The notes under the pieces: model-generated
Told to the model about the DNA's origin: nothing
What the model saw: only the letters and a program-made list of their open reading frames with translations
Databases searched by the model: none
Program-made: the position numbers and the translations under genes
Origin: JBGPBY01 sp041481485
Lineage (GTDB): Bacteria; Acidobacteriota; Terriglobia; 20CM-2-55-15
DNA: 32,732 bases
Direction: 5' to 3'
Assembly (NCBI GenBank): GCA_041481485.1
Contig: JBGPBY010000010.1
Coordinates: 1 to 32,732, forward strand
Shown: positions 7,509 through 16,818 of the stretch, piece after piece
Numbering within the stretch: position 1 is the first letter of the stretch
Layout of the letters: the number at the start of each line of letters is the position of its first letter

Positions 7509-8414
7509 GTGTTTGGATATCGATGCAAGAGTCTGAAGCAACTGAGTTCATTGGCTATCGCAATTGCGGTTTTCTGCATTGCCCTGGCGTTGTCATCCGG
7601 CCTGAATTCAGCAAAACCTGCGGCCGCAATGCAGACCAGCATCAAGCTGGACGATGTCATCCGCATGGTGAAGGCGGGTGACATGGAAGACGACATCGTC
7701 GCGAAAATCAGGGCAGCAAAACATCCATTGGAATTGACCAACGATGAACGCAATGCCCTGCAGCAAATGGGTGTCAGCAACACGATTATTAAATATCTAT
7801 TGAATCCTGATCTGGCGCCGCCAGCGCCGCCGACCCCACCGGCTCCACCTGGAGCGGTGGCAGTTCCCGTTCCGAGAGAGCCGCCACCTGACCCCTCCGG
7901 ACCGTTTCCGGATGACCCCATTGTGGCGAGACTTCCGAGACCTCCCGGAGTCTATTTTCTGAAAGGCACCGACATCCTCACGGTCGACATTAAGTCAATT
8001 CTGCCCGAACCACAGGGTGGCGGCTTTTTTTCGAAGATTGTTCCTGGAGGCGGAAAAGTGGTTGGCGTTTTGCCGGGCGCTGCCGCTCAGGTGCAGGTCG
8101 GCATGACACCGGCCCTCTTTTATTTGCGTCTTGCCGAGAATATGAAAGTTGAGGATTTCGTTCTGGTCTCACTCAACGCAGTGACAAAGAGTAAGCGGCG
8201 CGAACTGGAATTCATTGCCAGTAAGGAAAAAGGCGGCAAGCCCACGGTAAAGATCGATTCCATTCATCCAACTGAAAGAGTGGCCGTGGGACCGAGACTA
8301 TTCAAGGTGACGACGGGGAAACTAGGCAAGGGCGAATTCATGTTTTACCTTGTCGGGTCAGCGGACCCGGGAAATTCCATACTTGGCAAGGGATACGATT
8401 TTGGCGCGAAGTGA
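7509..8414 (+). CDS. Secreted helical/Pro-rich protein leading the T6SS operon
   Basis: A 301-residue exported protein. A hydrophobic N-terminal segment (LAIAIAVFCIALALSSG) is followed at about residues 46-99 by a helical module (KLDDVIRMVKAGDMEDDIVAKI, then ERNALQQMGVSNTIIKYLL). A Pro-rich linker (about 102-135) and a beta-rich C-terminal domain (PPGVYFLKGTDILTVDIK, ALFYLRLAENMKVEDFVLV) complete it. GTG 7509 is preferred over GTG 7503 because GAGGAG lies six bases before it. The stop lies 23 bases before the tssL start, so the two are one transcription unit. No lipobox is visible, so it is not a normal TssJ lipoprotein, but it may be an envelope partner of TssL/TssM. The helical module plus Pro linker is echoed in the secreted PEGA protein further down the operon. 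Confidence 0.75.
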   Translation: MFGYRCKSLKQLSSLAIAIAVFCIALALSSGLNSAKPAAAMQTSIKLDDVIRMVKAGDMEDDIVAKIRAAKHPLELTNDERNALQQMGVSNTIIKYLLNPDLAPPAPPTPPAPPGAVAVPVPREPPPDPSGPFPDDPIVARLPRPPGVYFLKGTDILTVDIKSILPEPQGGGFFSKIVPGGGKVVGVLPGAAAQVQVGMTPALFYLRLAENMKVEDFVLVSLNAVTKSKRRELEFIASKEKGGKPTVKIDSIHPTERVAVGPRLFKVTTGKLGKGEFMFYLVGSADPGNSILGKGYDFGAK

Positions 8415-8437
8415 ATGCCGAACGGAATGGAGCTGAA

Positions 8438-9181
8438 ATGAAGCCAGAACCGGCAACTGAAGAGAAAAACGCCACCGAAGTTCGGTCCGGCCAGGACCGC
8501 CTGCCACTGTTGTACCAGGGGTTTCTGATCGCGGTGGTTCGGGTTCAGAGCAAGAGGGAAAAAATTCTCGACGTTGTCAGCTTCCGCAAGAGGATGAAGT
8601 CGGCGCTGCAGGAGGTTGAGCGGGCGGCCTCTTCCCTGAACTACGACTATCAGGATATCCAGGACGCTCACCTCGCCGTGGTCGCGTTTCTCGATGAGGT
8701 GATTCTGACTTCCGACGACCCGTCGCGAATGGAATGGATGAAATTTCCGCTTGCACAGGATCTGCTCGGGCAGCCCAATGGCGGCGAAGTCTTCTTTGAA
8801 CGATTGGACGGGCTGCTTCGTTCGGCCAAGGATTCTTTGAGGTTGTCGGACGTACTCGAAGTTTATCTGCTGTGCATGACACTCGGGTTTGAGGGCAAGT
8901 ACACTTCCGACAAAAGCGCTGAACTTCGTGGCCTGATGGAGCGTACCCGTTCGCGTATCGAAGGCATCCGCCAGAGGCGTGGCGCCCCCCTCTCTCCTGA
9001 CGGACAACTGCCCGACGATCTTGCCGCCCCAGTATTGGTGAAACTGGACAATACGAGATTGAAGTACTGGTCCCTTGGCGCCGCTATTTTCGCGGTCATT
9101 TTATTTGCGTTGGCGTTCATTCAACTGTCCACTAGAGTCCAACAGATTCAGACCAATCTCAGGACTGACAGCTTCAAATAA
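8438..9181 (+). CDS. tssL: Type VI secretion protein TssL (DotU/IcmH family)
   Basis: A 247-residue inner-membrane T6SS component. A cytoplasmic helical DotU domain (LPLLYQGFLIAVVRVQSK, AHLAVVAFLDEVILTS, LEVYLLCMTLGFEGKY) is followed by one C-terminal membrane helix at about residues 210-232 (YWSLGAAIFAVILFALAF) and a short periplasmic end. TssL binds TssM in the membrane complex and links to the baseplate through TssK. It has no peptidoglycan-binding extension, so anchoring to the wall would need another protein. ATG 8438 is preferred to GTG 8411 because GGAG is five bases upstream. It is followed by tssM after 12 bases. Confidence 0.93.
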   Translation: MKPEPATEEKNATEVRSGQDRLPLLYQGFLIAVVRVQSKREKILDVVSFRKRMKSALQEVERAASSLNYDYQDIQDAHLAVVAFLDEVILTSDDPSRMEWMKFPLAQDLLGQPNGGEVFFERLDGLLRSAKDSLRLSDVLEVYLLCMTLGFEGKYTSDKSAELRGLMERTRSRIEGIRQRRGAPLSPDGQLPDDLAAPVLVKLDNTRLKYWSLGAAIFAVILFALAFIQLSTRVQQIQTNLRTDSFK

Positions 9182-9193
9182 GGAGCCGACTGG

Positions 9194-12100
9194 GTGTTTA
9201 AAACTGCAAAAGGGATACTGCTGGTCCTGTTTCTTTATCTGGGACTGGTCTGGGCCATCGCTTTTTACCTGCACAGAACCGACCCGAAGCTGGACATCGT
9301 GGGATTTGGACTCCAGTACACGATTTGGGGTTTTGCCGTTCTGATCGCGGCGCTGATCGGGTCCTGGTTGTTTGGCGCCTGGAGTTCCTACCGGGCGCGC
9401 GCTTCTGCCCGGCCAAAAGAAATCCGCAGCAAGGATATTAAACCCGCTCCTGCAGGGCATGAGGACGATGAAGCGCTGAGAAAACTCCTGCGTGAAGCTT
9501 CCTCGCGGCTGAATCAGTCCCCGTCATTCACGAAGAACGAACTCGGGCCGGACATGGTTCTCTCCGGGGCGCCATTGTATCTTGTGGTCGGTCTGGAGGG
9601 ATCCGGCAAATCGAGTTTGATAGCCAACAGCGGGCTGGATGCTGAATTGCTGTCGGGACAGCCCCGGCTCGACAAGTCGTCCACTTCGCCGACTGCAATG
9701 GCCAATGTCTGGCTGGCATCCGGCGCAGTTTTCATCGAACTCGGCGGCCGTCATTTTGCTGGTGATGGACGACGATGGGCGGAATTGATGCAGGTTCTCG
9801 CCCAGAAACCGAGGATTCCCCTCTGGCGGCGGCTCTGGAAGGGAGACGTGCCCGGGTTCAATATCCGCGGGATCATCCATTGTTCCGATCTGAGGTTCTT
9901 CATTTCGAAGCCAGGTCCGGAACAGATAGAGCGCCAGAGTCAACTCACCCAGGAAAAACTGCGGTCCGTAATTAAGGTTTTCGGCCGCAGGCTTCCGGTA
10001 TTCACTGTCTTTACCAAGGCGGACCAGATCCCCTACTTTAGAGAGTTCTTCGGCCGATTTTCCGAACAAGAAGCTGAAAAGATTCTCGGCTGCACTCTGA
10101 AATTCCCGGAATCCACCGAATCGGAGCAGGCCTATGGGACCACTGAAGCCAGGAGAATTACGAAGTCATTGAACGCCCTGTATCTGTCGCTGGCGGACCG
10201 TCGATTGTCGGTACTCTTTCATGAGCCCATTTTCGTAAAGAAGTCCAAGATCTACGAATTTCCACGTGAGTTCAATCGCATCCGTCAAAGCCTGGTCGAC
10301 TTTCTGGTGCAGACCTTCCGGCCGAGCCCGCTGGAACCAACGCCGGTGAATCGAGGTTTCTATTTTTCCGGCACGAGAGAAGTGGAGCCGCTTCCCTCTT
10401 CTGCCGCTGAAACAAACTTCAAGGGCTCTGAAACCATAGCCATTCCGTTTCAACAGGCACTGGACGCCACATTCGTCTTCAAGGGAGACGCCACGGAGAT
10501 GATGAAGGGAGGTGACGCAGACATGCAGGTCACTCGAGTCCGTCGAGGCGGACTGCAAACCCGATGGGCCTTCGTCAGTGCGCTGTTTCGGGACGTGGTT
10601 TGTATCGATCGCGCCGCGGACAGCTTTGCTCCAACCGTTCGAGGAGGCCGGCTTGAAAATCCCCGAACCACTGCCCTTGTTGGCGTTCTTTGCGTTTCCG
10701 TATTGTTCGCCTTTTTCTGGGCAATCTCGTGGATCCGAAACGCTTCGCTGGTCAACGATGTCCAGGCGGCTTCCATCGGATATACGGCGCCTTCGAACGA
10801 TCGGGAAGAGCTTCCCGGTCTGGAGCAACTGAAGGCCCTGGATGCCCTGCGCCTGCAGGTGAATTCCCTGAGCGATAGAAAGAGCAGTTTCTGGAATCTC
10901 TGGAATCTCACAATGCGTTTTGGGCTTTACACCGTTAACGATCTCACGGGGCCTGCCCGGGAAGCGTATTTTCGCCGGCTCAAGGCATCTTTGCTGGACG
11001 TCACCAATGTGAGATTGGGACGGTATTTACAGTCCCTTGGAAATGCCGATAACGCGAACCTGCGGCGCGATGCCACCAATCGGCTAAAGGCATACGTGAT
11101 GACAACGTCCCCCGGAATCTGCGATCCGGAACCGGAAGTTGTTGCGGGTGCATTAACAGAGATGACTCGTGAGGCTGGGCTGGCGGCAAATGATGAGCGG
11201 CTTCCCATCGTTCAGGACCAGTTCCGTTACTATGCCAATGAACTGCGGACGAGCGTTCCTCAAGTGAAACTCACTGCAGATCCCGCGGCACAGGACCATG
11301 CCATAAACATTGTCAGCCGCTTTTCGACGAAGGACCAGGAGTACAGGCAGCGCGTGGATAAGGTTGGGGCAGATCTCGGCGGCTATGTCGAGTTTGTACC
11401 AACTCGGAAGGGCATTGTATCGGTGCCAACAATCTCAATTTCCAAAGCCTATACACCCGATGGATGGAACCGGTTCGAGGAAAGTCTCAATTCGAGGAAA
11501 CCGGACACTGGAGATTCATGTATCGCCAAGTTAATTAAAAAATCTCCACCAGTTACGGTCTCCAATGTGTCTAGTGATTCCCAATCTAATGATTCTCAAA
11601 ATGATGTCAGTGAAAGTATGAAGGTCCAGTTTCAGGACGCATATTCTCGCGACTATCTTTCGTCATGGAGAGAGTTTCTTACCTCGGCAAATATTATCGC
11701 TCCGTTCCACAATGCTCGCGATTCCGCGCAAAGCCTCGAAGTCTTATCCGCATCGGACTCGCCGCTGCTGGGACTCCTCAACTTTGTTGCAAAAAACACT
11801 ACCTTTAGGGGTTTGGAGCCCCAACCCGGCGGGCCAAGCTACGTGGATCCCTTGAAGCAATTTCTTGGAAAGATGTTCGAGCCACCTACAGGTTCTCTCT
11901 TTACATTACATGGTGTGGAAGATGCATTTCAGCCGGTTAGAGTCACCGTGCCCGCTTCGGGAAACTCGTGGGTTACCGAGAAAAACCGCCCATACATAGA
12001 CTCTCTGCACAAGCTGGGACAGATACTAGACGAGATCTATCAATCGGAATCGAAAAATCCAGATCCTCAGTCCTACCAAAAGGCAAAGGCTGCCATGACG

Positions 12101-12967
12101 GATGTGGAAAATGCCGTGGATAATTTAAGTATCGAATTCTCGCCGAACGCTGTTGGAATGCTGCGCGATCAAGTTACAAGGTTGCTCAAATCCCCTGTTG
12201 AATCTGTACAGGCTACCGGTGTGCTGAATTTCGATGCCAACGCCAATAGGACCAAGACTCTGAATCAGCAATGGACAAATTTCTGCGGTGAACTGAGTCA
12301 AAGCATCTTCAACAAGTACCCGTTTGTTCAAACCGGCAATGATCTTTCATTGGATGTCTTTACACAGTGGTTTAAGCCGGAAGCTGGTGTCTTTTGGACG
12401 AAACTGGGATTCCTGAAGGACACCGTGAAGCTCGGAGAAAACAAGAGTTGGAAACCTGCGCCCGATGCGAATCCGACGCCTGAACTGCTGACGTTTTTAA
12501 CCAAAGCCCAGGAAATCTCGATCGAATTCTTCCCCGATGGTAAGAAGTTAGGGTTTTCTTATGATTTGAATCCGAGACTTCCAGCCAATAATACCTCGCA
12601 GGTTATCGAGTTTGACATCGATGGACAATCTGAAAAATGGGGACCAGGATTCAGAGCAGCTCTTCGACAGACTTTTAATTGGCCCGCGGCGCCCGGTACC
12701 GAACTAAAGTCATTAGCATCAGGCAAAACCGGCACAAAGGACATACGGCCATCATTCACAACTGGCAATGGCCCCTGGGGTCTGTTCAAAATGTTGGGGA
12801 ATGCGCAATTCGCAGGCAATGTGGCGACGTGGACAAAAGACCTGGACGGCAGAGATCTTCACGTCGAAACTCAGGTTTTCATGACTTCTCCGTCTACCAT
12901 CAATATGTTTGAACGCTCGTTTTTCTCAGGGTTACTACCTTGTCCGAAAGCCGCGGTGCAGAAATAG
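9194..12967 (+). CDS. tssM: Type VI secretion protein TssM (IcmF family)
   Basis: At 1257 residues this is normal for TssM, the large inner-membrane component spanning the periplasm. Two N-terminal helices (about 4-26 and 38-63) precede a cytoplasmic GTPase-like domain with Walker A GLEGSGKSS (133-141) and TKAD (274-277). A third helix lies at about 493-513 (ALVGVLCVSVLFAFFWAI), followed by a ~740-residue periplasmic part that ends in the typical TssM C-terminal domain (GNGPWGLFKML at about 1190). The usual D-T-A-G switch motif is replaced by IELGG (181-185), so nucleotide hydrolysis may be altered. The GTG start has AAGGAG eight bases upstream. A polar Ser/Asn-rich linker near residues 790-815 and more AT-rich DNA mark the middle of the periplasmic region. 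Confidence 0.95.
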   Translation: MFKTAKGILLVLFLYLGLVWAIAFYLHRTDPKLDIVGFGLQYTIWGFAVLIAALIGSWLFGAWSSYRARASARPKEIRSKDIKPAPAGHEDDEALRKLLREASSRLNQSPSFTKNELGPDMVLSGAPLYLVVGLEGSGKSSLIANSGLDAELLSGQPRLDKSSTSPTAMANVWLASGAVFIELGGRHFAGDGRRWAELMQVLAQKPRIPLWRRLWKGDVPGFNIRGIIHCSDLRFFISKPGPEQIERQSQLTQEKLRSVIKVFGRRLPVFTVFTKADQIPYFREFFGRFSEQEAEKILGCTLKFPESTESEQAYGTTEARRITKSLNALYLSLADRRLSVLFHEPIFVKKSKIYEFPREFNRIRQSLVDFLVQTFRPSPLEPTPVNRGFYFSGTREVEPLPSSAAETNFKGSETIAIPFQQALDATFVFKGDATEMMKGGDADMQVTRVRRGGLQTRWAFVSALFRDVVCIDRAADSFAPTVRGGRLENPRTTALVGVLCVSVLFAFFWAISWIRNASLVNDVQAASIGYTAPSNDREELPGLEQLKALDALRLQVNSLSDRKSSFWNLWNLTMRFGLYTVNDLTGPAREAYFRRLKASLLDVTNVRLGRYLQSLGNADNANLRRDATNRLKAYVMTTSPGICDPEPEVVAGALTEMTREAGLAANDERLPIVQDQFRYYANELRTSVPQVKLTADPAAQDHAINIVSRFSTKDQEYRQRVDKVGADLGGYVEFVPTRKGIVSVPTISISKAYTPDGWNRFEESLNSRKPDTGDSCIAKLIKKSPPVTVSNVSSDSQSNDSQNDVSESMKVQFQDAYSRDYLSSWREFLTSANIIAPFHNARDSAQSLEVLSASDSPLLGLLNFVAKNTTFRGLEPQPGGPSYVDPLKQFLGKMFEPPTGSLFTLHGVEDAFQPVRVTVPASGNSWVTEKNRPYIDSLHKLGQILDEIYQSESKNPDPQSYQKAKAAMTDVENAVDNLSIEFSPNAVGMLRDQVTRLLKSPVESVQATGVLNFDANANRTKTLNQQWTNFCGELSQSIFNKYPFVQTGNDLSLDVFTQWFKPEAGVFWTKLGFLKDTVKLGENKSWKPAPDANPTPELLTFLTKAQEISIEFFPDGKKLGFSYDLNPRLPANNTSQVIEFDIDGQSEKWGPGFRAALRQTFNWPAAPGTELKSLASGKTGTKDIRPSFTTGNGPWGLFKMLGNAQFAGNVATWTKDLDGRDLHVETQVFMTSPSTINMFERSFFSGLLPCPKAAVQK

Positions 12968-12986
12968 TCAGTGAGGTCATGGTTCC

Positions 12987-15900
12987 ATGAGGGTGCCAGC
13001 ATACTTAGGAGAAGGGAATCGATACCGGATCGAGGCTGAAATCGGCCGCGGCGGCATGGGATCGGTGTACCGCGCTGAGGACAAGAACACAGGGAAGCGT
13101 GTTGCCATCAAGATCATGCTGGACGGCGCGAATCCCGAAGCGGAATCGCTCTTCGAGAAAGAATGGAAGATTCTCGCGGATCTTCAGCACCCCAACATTA
13201 TTGGCATAACCGACAAAGGAGAGTTCCGCGAAGGCGGCGACCGGCACCCTTTCTTTGTCATGCCCTTTCTGAAGGGCAAGACGCTCTATGAATTGATCCA
13301 TTCTCAGGAAGAGAGTCTCAGCGTCGAAAGGGTTGTCGCCATCATCACGGCAACCGCGGAGAGTCTCTATGCGGCGCATCTGCGTAATGTCATCCACAGA
13401 GACATCAAACCCAGCAATATTTTTGTCCTCGAGAGCGGTCCGGTTGTCGTCATCGATTTTGGCGTGGCGCACCTGTCTGAAAACCGCATGGGGACCACAC
13501 TGAAGGGCACGACGCCGTATATGGCGCCGGAGTTGCTTGATCCGACACGGAATCAGAATCCGTCCGAACTTTCCGATTTGTTTTCTCTTGGCGTGGTCTG
13601 CTACGAAGCTCTTACCGGGAAGCATCCCTTCGCGAGGACGACGGACCGCGAGACCCGAATGGCGGTTCTTCGCGAAATCCCCGTGCCTGCCTTTGAAGTG
13701 AACAGGACCCTGACGCTGCTGCTCAGCCAGGTGGTCCAGAAGGCAATGGCCAAGGACCGGAGGCACCGCTACCAGAGCGTGAAAGAGTTCGCGGAAAAAC
13801 TGGAACGCGCATTCCGCAGCGAACCGATGCCGGAATTCGAAAAGCAGGCCATCGAAAACAAGCTGCGCGTCGTTCGTGATGCGCTCTCACGCGGCCAGAC
13901 GACCTCTGCCGACGAAATGATGCGGAGTATCGAAGAAGATGGTTTTATCGATCCCGCCATTTCGGTACAGCGGCAGCGGATCAATCAGGCCCTGCAGCAG
14001 AAGTGGGTCCGCGATCAGCTCGACAGCGCAAAGCTCTATCGCGAGGCGGGTCAGCATTCCGCGGCTGTCGAAAAGTTGAATGAAATTCTTCTGAAAGTTC
14101 CTGGCGACATCGAAGCCCAGAGAGAACTGGACTCCATACTTGAAGAGCGATACGGCAAGCTTTTGACGGAGGCCCGTGGACTAATCTCCCGGCATCAGTT
14201 TACAGAGGCCCGCACCGTGCTGCAGGAAGCCGCAGCTATTCAGCCGCGCGACACCAGATCCGCGGATTTGCTCGAGGAACTGACGCAGACGGAGCGAACG
14301 GATCGCGAATTCGCAGAGCGCAAGGCAGATCTCTTCGACCAGGCTCAAAAGGAATATCGGGATGGGCACGCCGCGACAGCGTTAAGGAAACTGGAGCAGC
14401 TCATGGCGGCGATACGTCAATCACCAATGAGCAGTCCGGAACGGGATCCTATTTACACAAGCTTTTACGAAGTTGTCACTGAGGAAAACAACCGTCTGGT
14501 CAAGGCGAGTGAGGAAGTGAGACGTTGTCTCGCTGCGGGAAAATCCGCCGAGGCCATTGTGATCTGTGAACAGGTGCTGGCCGCCAATCCCGGGAACTCT
14601 GAATTCGAGGCGTTGAAAATCGAGGCAGAGAGCCAGGAGCAGCAGTCGCGGATGGACTTCGTCAACCATATCCGCGTCCAGCTGGATACCGTCCAGGATC
14701 TCGACCTTCGCGTGAAAATTCTTCAGGAGGCGGCGAACCGTTATCCCGATGAATCGCAGCTGACCGGTCTGCTGCGAAGCGCCAAGGCTAAACGCGATTT
14801 CGTCAGTAACCTCATAACGCGCGCGCGAAACGCGGAAGCACCCGGAAGACACGCCATCGCGCTCGAATTGTGGAACGACGTGCGGAAGCATCATCCGACG
14901 CTGGAAGGCCTCGACGAACAAATTCGGCGCGTCGAAAAACTCTGCGAGACGGAAGTCCACGAAGAGAACCGAATCCGGAAGGTTCAGGAAGTGGCCGATC
15001 TCCTCCGTGCCGGAGAGTATGAAAGGGCTGCAGAGAGATCCAATGCCGCACTCGCGGAATTCCCTTCAGATGACGAGTTGCTGGCCTACCACGTCGAGGC
15101 CAAGGAACGAGCGCTTCGCGTACCTGAAATCCAGCGTCTGATCGAGGAAGGAAGAGGGCTGCTCCGTGAAGGAAACCACGATACTGCCCTTGAAGTCCTG
15201 CGCCGCGCGGCAAATCTGGATCGAAATCATCAACAGGTGCGTCAATCGCTTGGACTGGTCCTGATCGACAAGGGAAAGGCCATGATGGCCGCCGGTAATG
15301 TGAGCTACGCCAATCAGCTTTTTGGAGAGGCCCGGACTTTACTTCCCGAAAATTCCGATGTGAAAGAGTGGGCAGCCCGCGTCCAGACTCCAAAGCCCAG
15401 CGAAACCGTTGAACAATGTATTGCGGCGGCCCGCGAGCTTTCCAGCGCCGGCAAATTGGACGCGGCTCTGGCTCGTATTCGTGAGTCTTTGAAGAACAAT
15501 TCCGGCGATAGCCGCCTCATGGAGGAATCGAACCGCATCCGGAAGCTGATGGGGGGGCAATCCAGTGACGGCGACAAGACGATCATGGAAACCCGGATGG
15601 AAGCGTATCAGTCGAGTTTGGATTCGCATTTGCTTTCACAGGAGCCCATAGAAAGTCCGCCGCCCATTGAACCGGTAACGCCGGCGTCGAAACCATCTTA
15701 TTTTTCTCTGCTGCTGGACTCGGCTGGTGCACTGTGGACGAAGTTACGCAAACAACTCGCACTCTGGACGGAAACTGGAGTTCCTGCGATTCAGTCCAAA
15801 TGGGAAGAGCTGAGGCCGTTTCATAAGCGAATTTATGCCGCGTTGCTTATTGTTTTCGTCGCTGCGGTGGGTACTGGAGCAATTCTGTATTCCGGAGGTC

Positions 15901-16799
15901 CCGGCTCCCCCGTCGTTAAGACAGTTTCGTTGGACATCGTATCGAACCCGCCGGGCGCAGAAATCCGAATCGGCGACAAAACCGGAACTTCAAAGCTTCA
16001 TCTGGATTTGAAACCGGGGAACTACGATGCCACCGTGTCCATGGCGGGATATGAACCCAGACTGGAACATCTTGCTCTCGGTTCCGAACACCTGACCCGC
16101 GAACTCGCGCTAACGCCGCTGCCAATGAATCTCCGAGTGATCGCTCCGGCAAATGTGAAGGGCACGGTTTCGGTAGACGGTGAGCCCCGGGGCGAACTGG
16201 CCGGCGCAGAAGGGCTCCTGATCTCCCGAATTCCACCAGGGACTTATAAGGTTCAAATTGTGTCGGACACCCGGCCAACGATTGAAGCCACAATCCAACT
16301 CGAACCCGGTCACCCACCGGTATCGCCTGAAAAGCCCGCAGCCTCGAAGGCGCTCTTTTTCTTTGTTGGAAGCCTTAATGAGAAGGTACACGCAGAATGC
16401 AACTGTCCATCCGGAAGCCAAATGACAATGGGAGGAAGTTCCCAGGCCATCGGATCTGCCGGTGTTGAAATCACCAAGCCACGCGGCAGTCAGCAGGTGG
16501 ACTTTAGTGGACCAGGCGGTAATATTGGCGGTCTGACTCTTGCGGACTCGTCCAACCCAAGCGCTCTTATAGCCCTATATAACTGGCAATCCACTCAGAC
16601 TACATCCGTTCAGACCACACCAGTGGATTCGTTTGAGGCTGACATGAAGGAAGCATCCAGCCTGTACAAGAAACTCAAATACAATGAAGCTCTGACTCTT
16701 GTGCGCAAAATGAAAAGCGGAAACGAAGCAAAAACCACGTCTCAAAAAGAACGATTGAACGGATTCGAGACGCTAATCCTCAATAAGTTAAATAACTAA
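12987..16799 (+). CDS. Transmembrane Ser/Thr protein kinase with TPR-like repeats and PEGA domains
   Basis: A 1270-residue receptor kinase directly after tssM. The kinase domain (about 10-275) is complete: glycine loop GRGGMGSVY, Lys42 in VAIKI, HRDIKPSN with Asp139, DFG at 157-159, and APE. About 650 residues of helical TPR-like repeats follow, then a Trp/Lys-rich juxtamembrane region and one membrane helix (about 948-968). The periplasmic tail has two PEGA-type domains (SNPPGAEIRIGDKTGTS, then RVIAPANVKGTVSVDGEPRG) and a helical end. Its position in the tssL-tssM unit points to T6SS control by phosphorylation, as PpkA does in Pseudomonas, although its domain layout differs from PpkA. The paralogue at 22961-28024 shares the same order of parts. 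Substrates are unknown, and no FHA protein or PP2C phosphatase is encoded nearby. Confidence 0.93.
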   Translation: MRVPAYLGEGNRYRIEAEIGRGGMGSVYRAEDKNTGKRVAIKIMLDGANPEAESLFEKEWKILADLQHPNIIGITDKGEFREGGDRHPFFVMPFLKGKTLYELIHSQEESLSVERVVAIITATAESLYAAHLRNVIHRDIKPSNIFVLESGPVVVIDFGVAHLSENRMGTTLKGTTPYMAPELLDPTRNQNPSELSDLFSLGVVCYEALTGKHPFARTTDRETRMAVLREIPVPAFEVNRTLTLLLSQVVQKAMAKDRRHRYQSVKEFAEKLERAFRSEPMPEFEKQAIENKLRVVRDALSRGQTTSADEMMRSIEEDGFIDPAISVQRQRINQALQQKWVRDQLDSAKLYREAGQHSAAVEKLNEILLKVPGDIEAQRELDSILEERYGKLLTEARGLISRHQFTEARTVLQEAAAIQPRDTRSADLLEELTQTERTDREFAERKADLFDQAQKEYRDGHAATALRKLEQLMAAIRQSPMSSPERDPIYTSFYEVVTEENNRLVKASEEVRRCLAAGKSAEAIVICEQVLAANPGNSEFEALKIEAESQEQQSRMDFVNHIRVQLDTVQDLDLRVKILQEAANRYPDESQLTGLLRSAKAKRDFVSNLITRARNAEAPGRHAIALELWNDVRKHHPTLEGLDEQIRRVEKLCETEVHEENRIRKVQEVADLLRAGEYERAAERSNAALAEFPSDDELLAYHVEAKERALRVPEIQRLIEEGRGLLREGNHDTALEVLRRAANLDRNHQQVRQSLGLVLIDKGKAMMAAGNVSYANQLFGEARTLLPENSDVKEWAARVQTPKPSETVEQCIAAARELSSAGKLDAALARIRESLKNNSGDSRLMEESNRIRKLMGGQSSDGDKTIMETRMEAYQSSLDSHLLSQEPIESPPPIEPVTPASKPSYFSLLLDSAGALWTKLRKQLALWTETGVPAIQSKWEELRPFHKRIYAALLIVFVAAVGTGAILYSGGPGSPVVKTVSLDIVSNPPGAEIRIGDKTGTSKLHLDLKPGNYDATVSMAGYEPRLEHLALGSEHLTRELALTPLPMNLRVIAPANVKGTVSVDGEPRGELAGAEGLLISRIPPGTYKVQIVSDTRPTIEATIQLEPGHPPVSPEKPAASKALFFFVGSLNEKVHAECNCPSGSQMTMGGSSQAIGSAGVEITKPRGSQQVDFSGPGGNIGGLTLADSSNPSALIALYNWQSTQTTSVQTTPVDSFEADMKEASSLYKKLKYNEALTLVRKMKSGNEAKTTSQKERLNGFETLILNKLNN

Positions 16800-16818
16800 G
16801 TGAACACACGTTAACGCC

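Noticed and set aside
7509..8414. First operon gene as a TssJ lipoprotein
   Set aside because: The signal segment lacks a lipobox Cys at its end, and the size and Pro-rich linker do not match TssJ.
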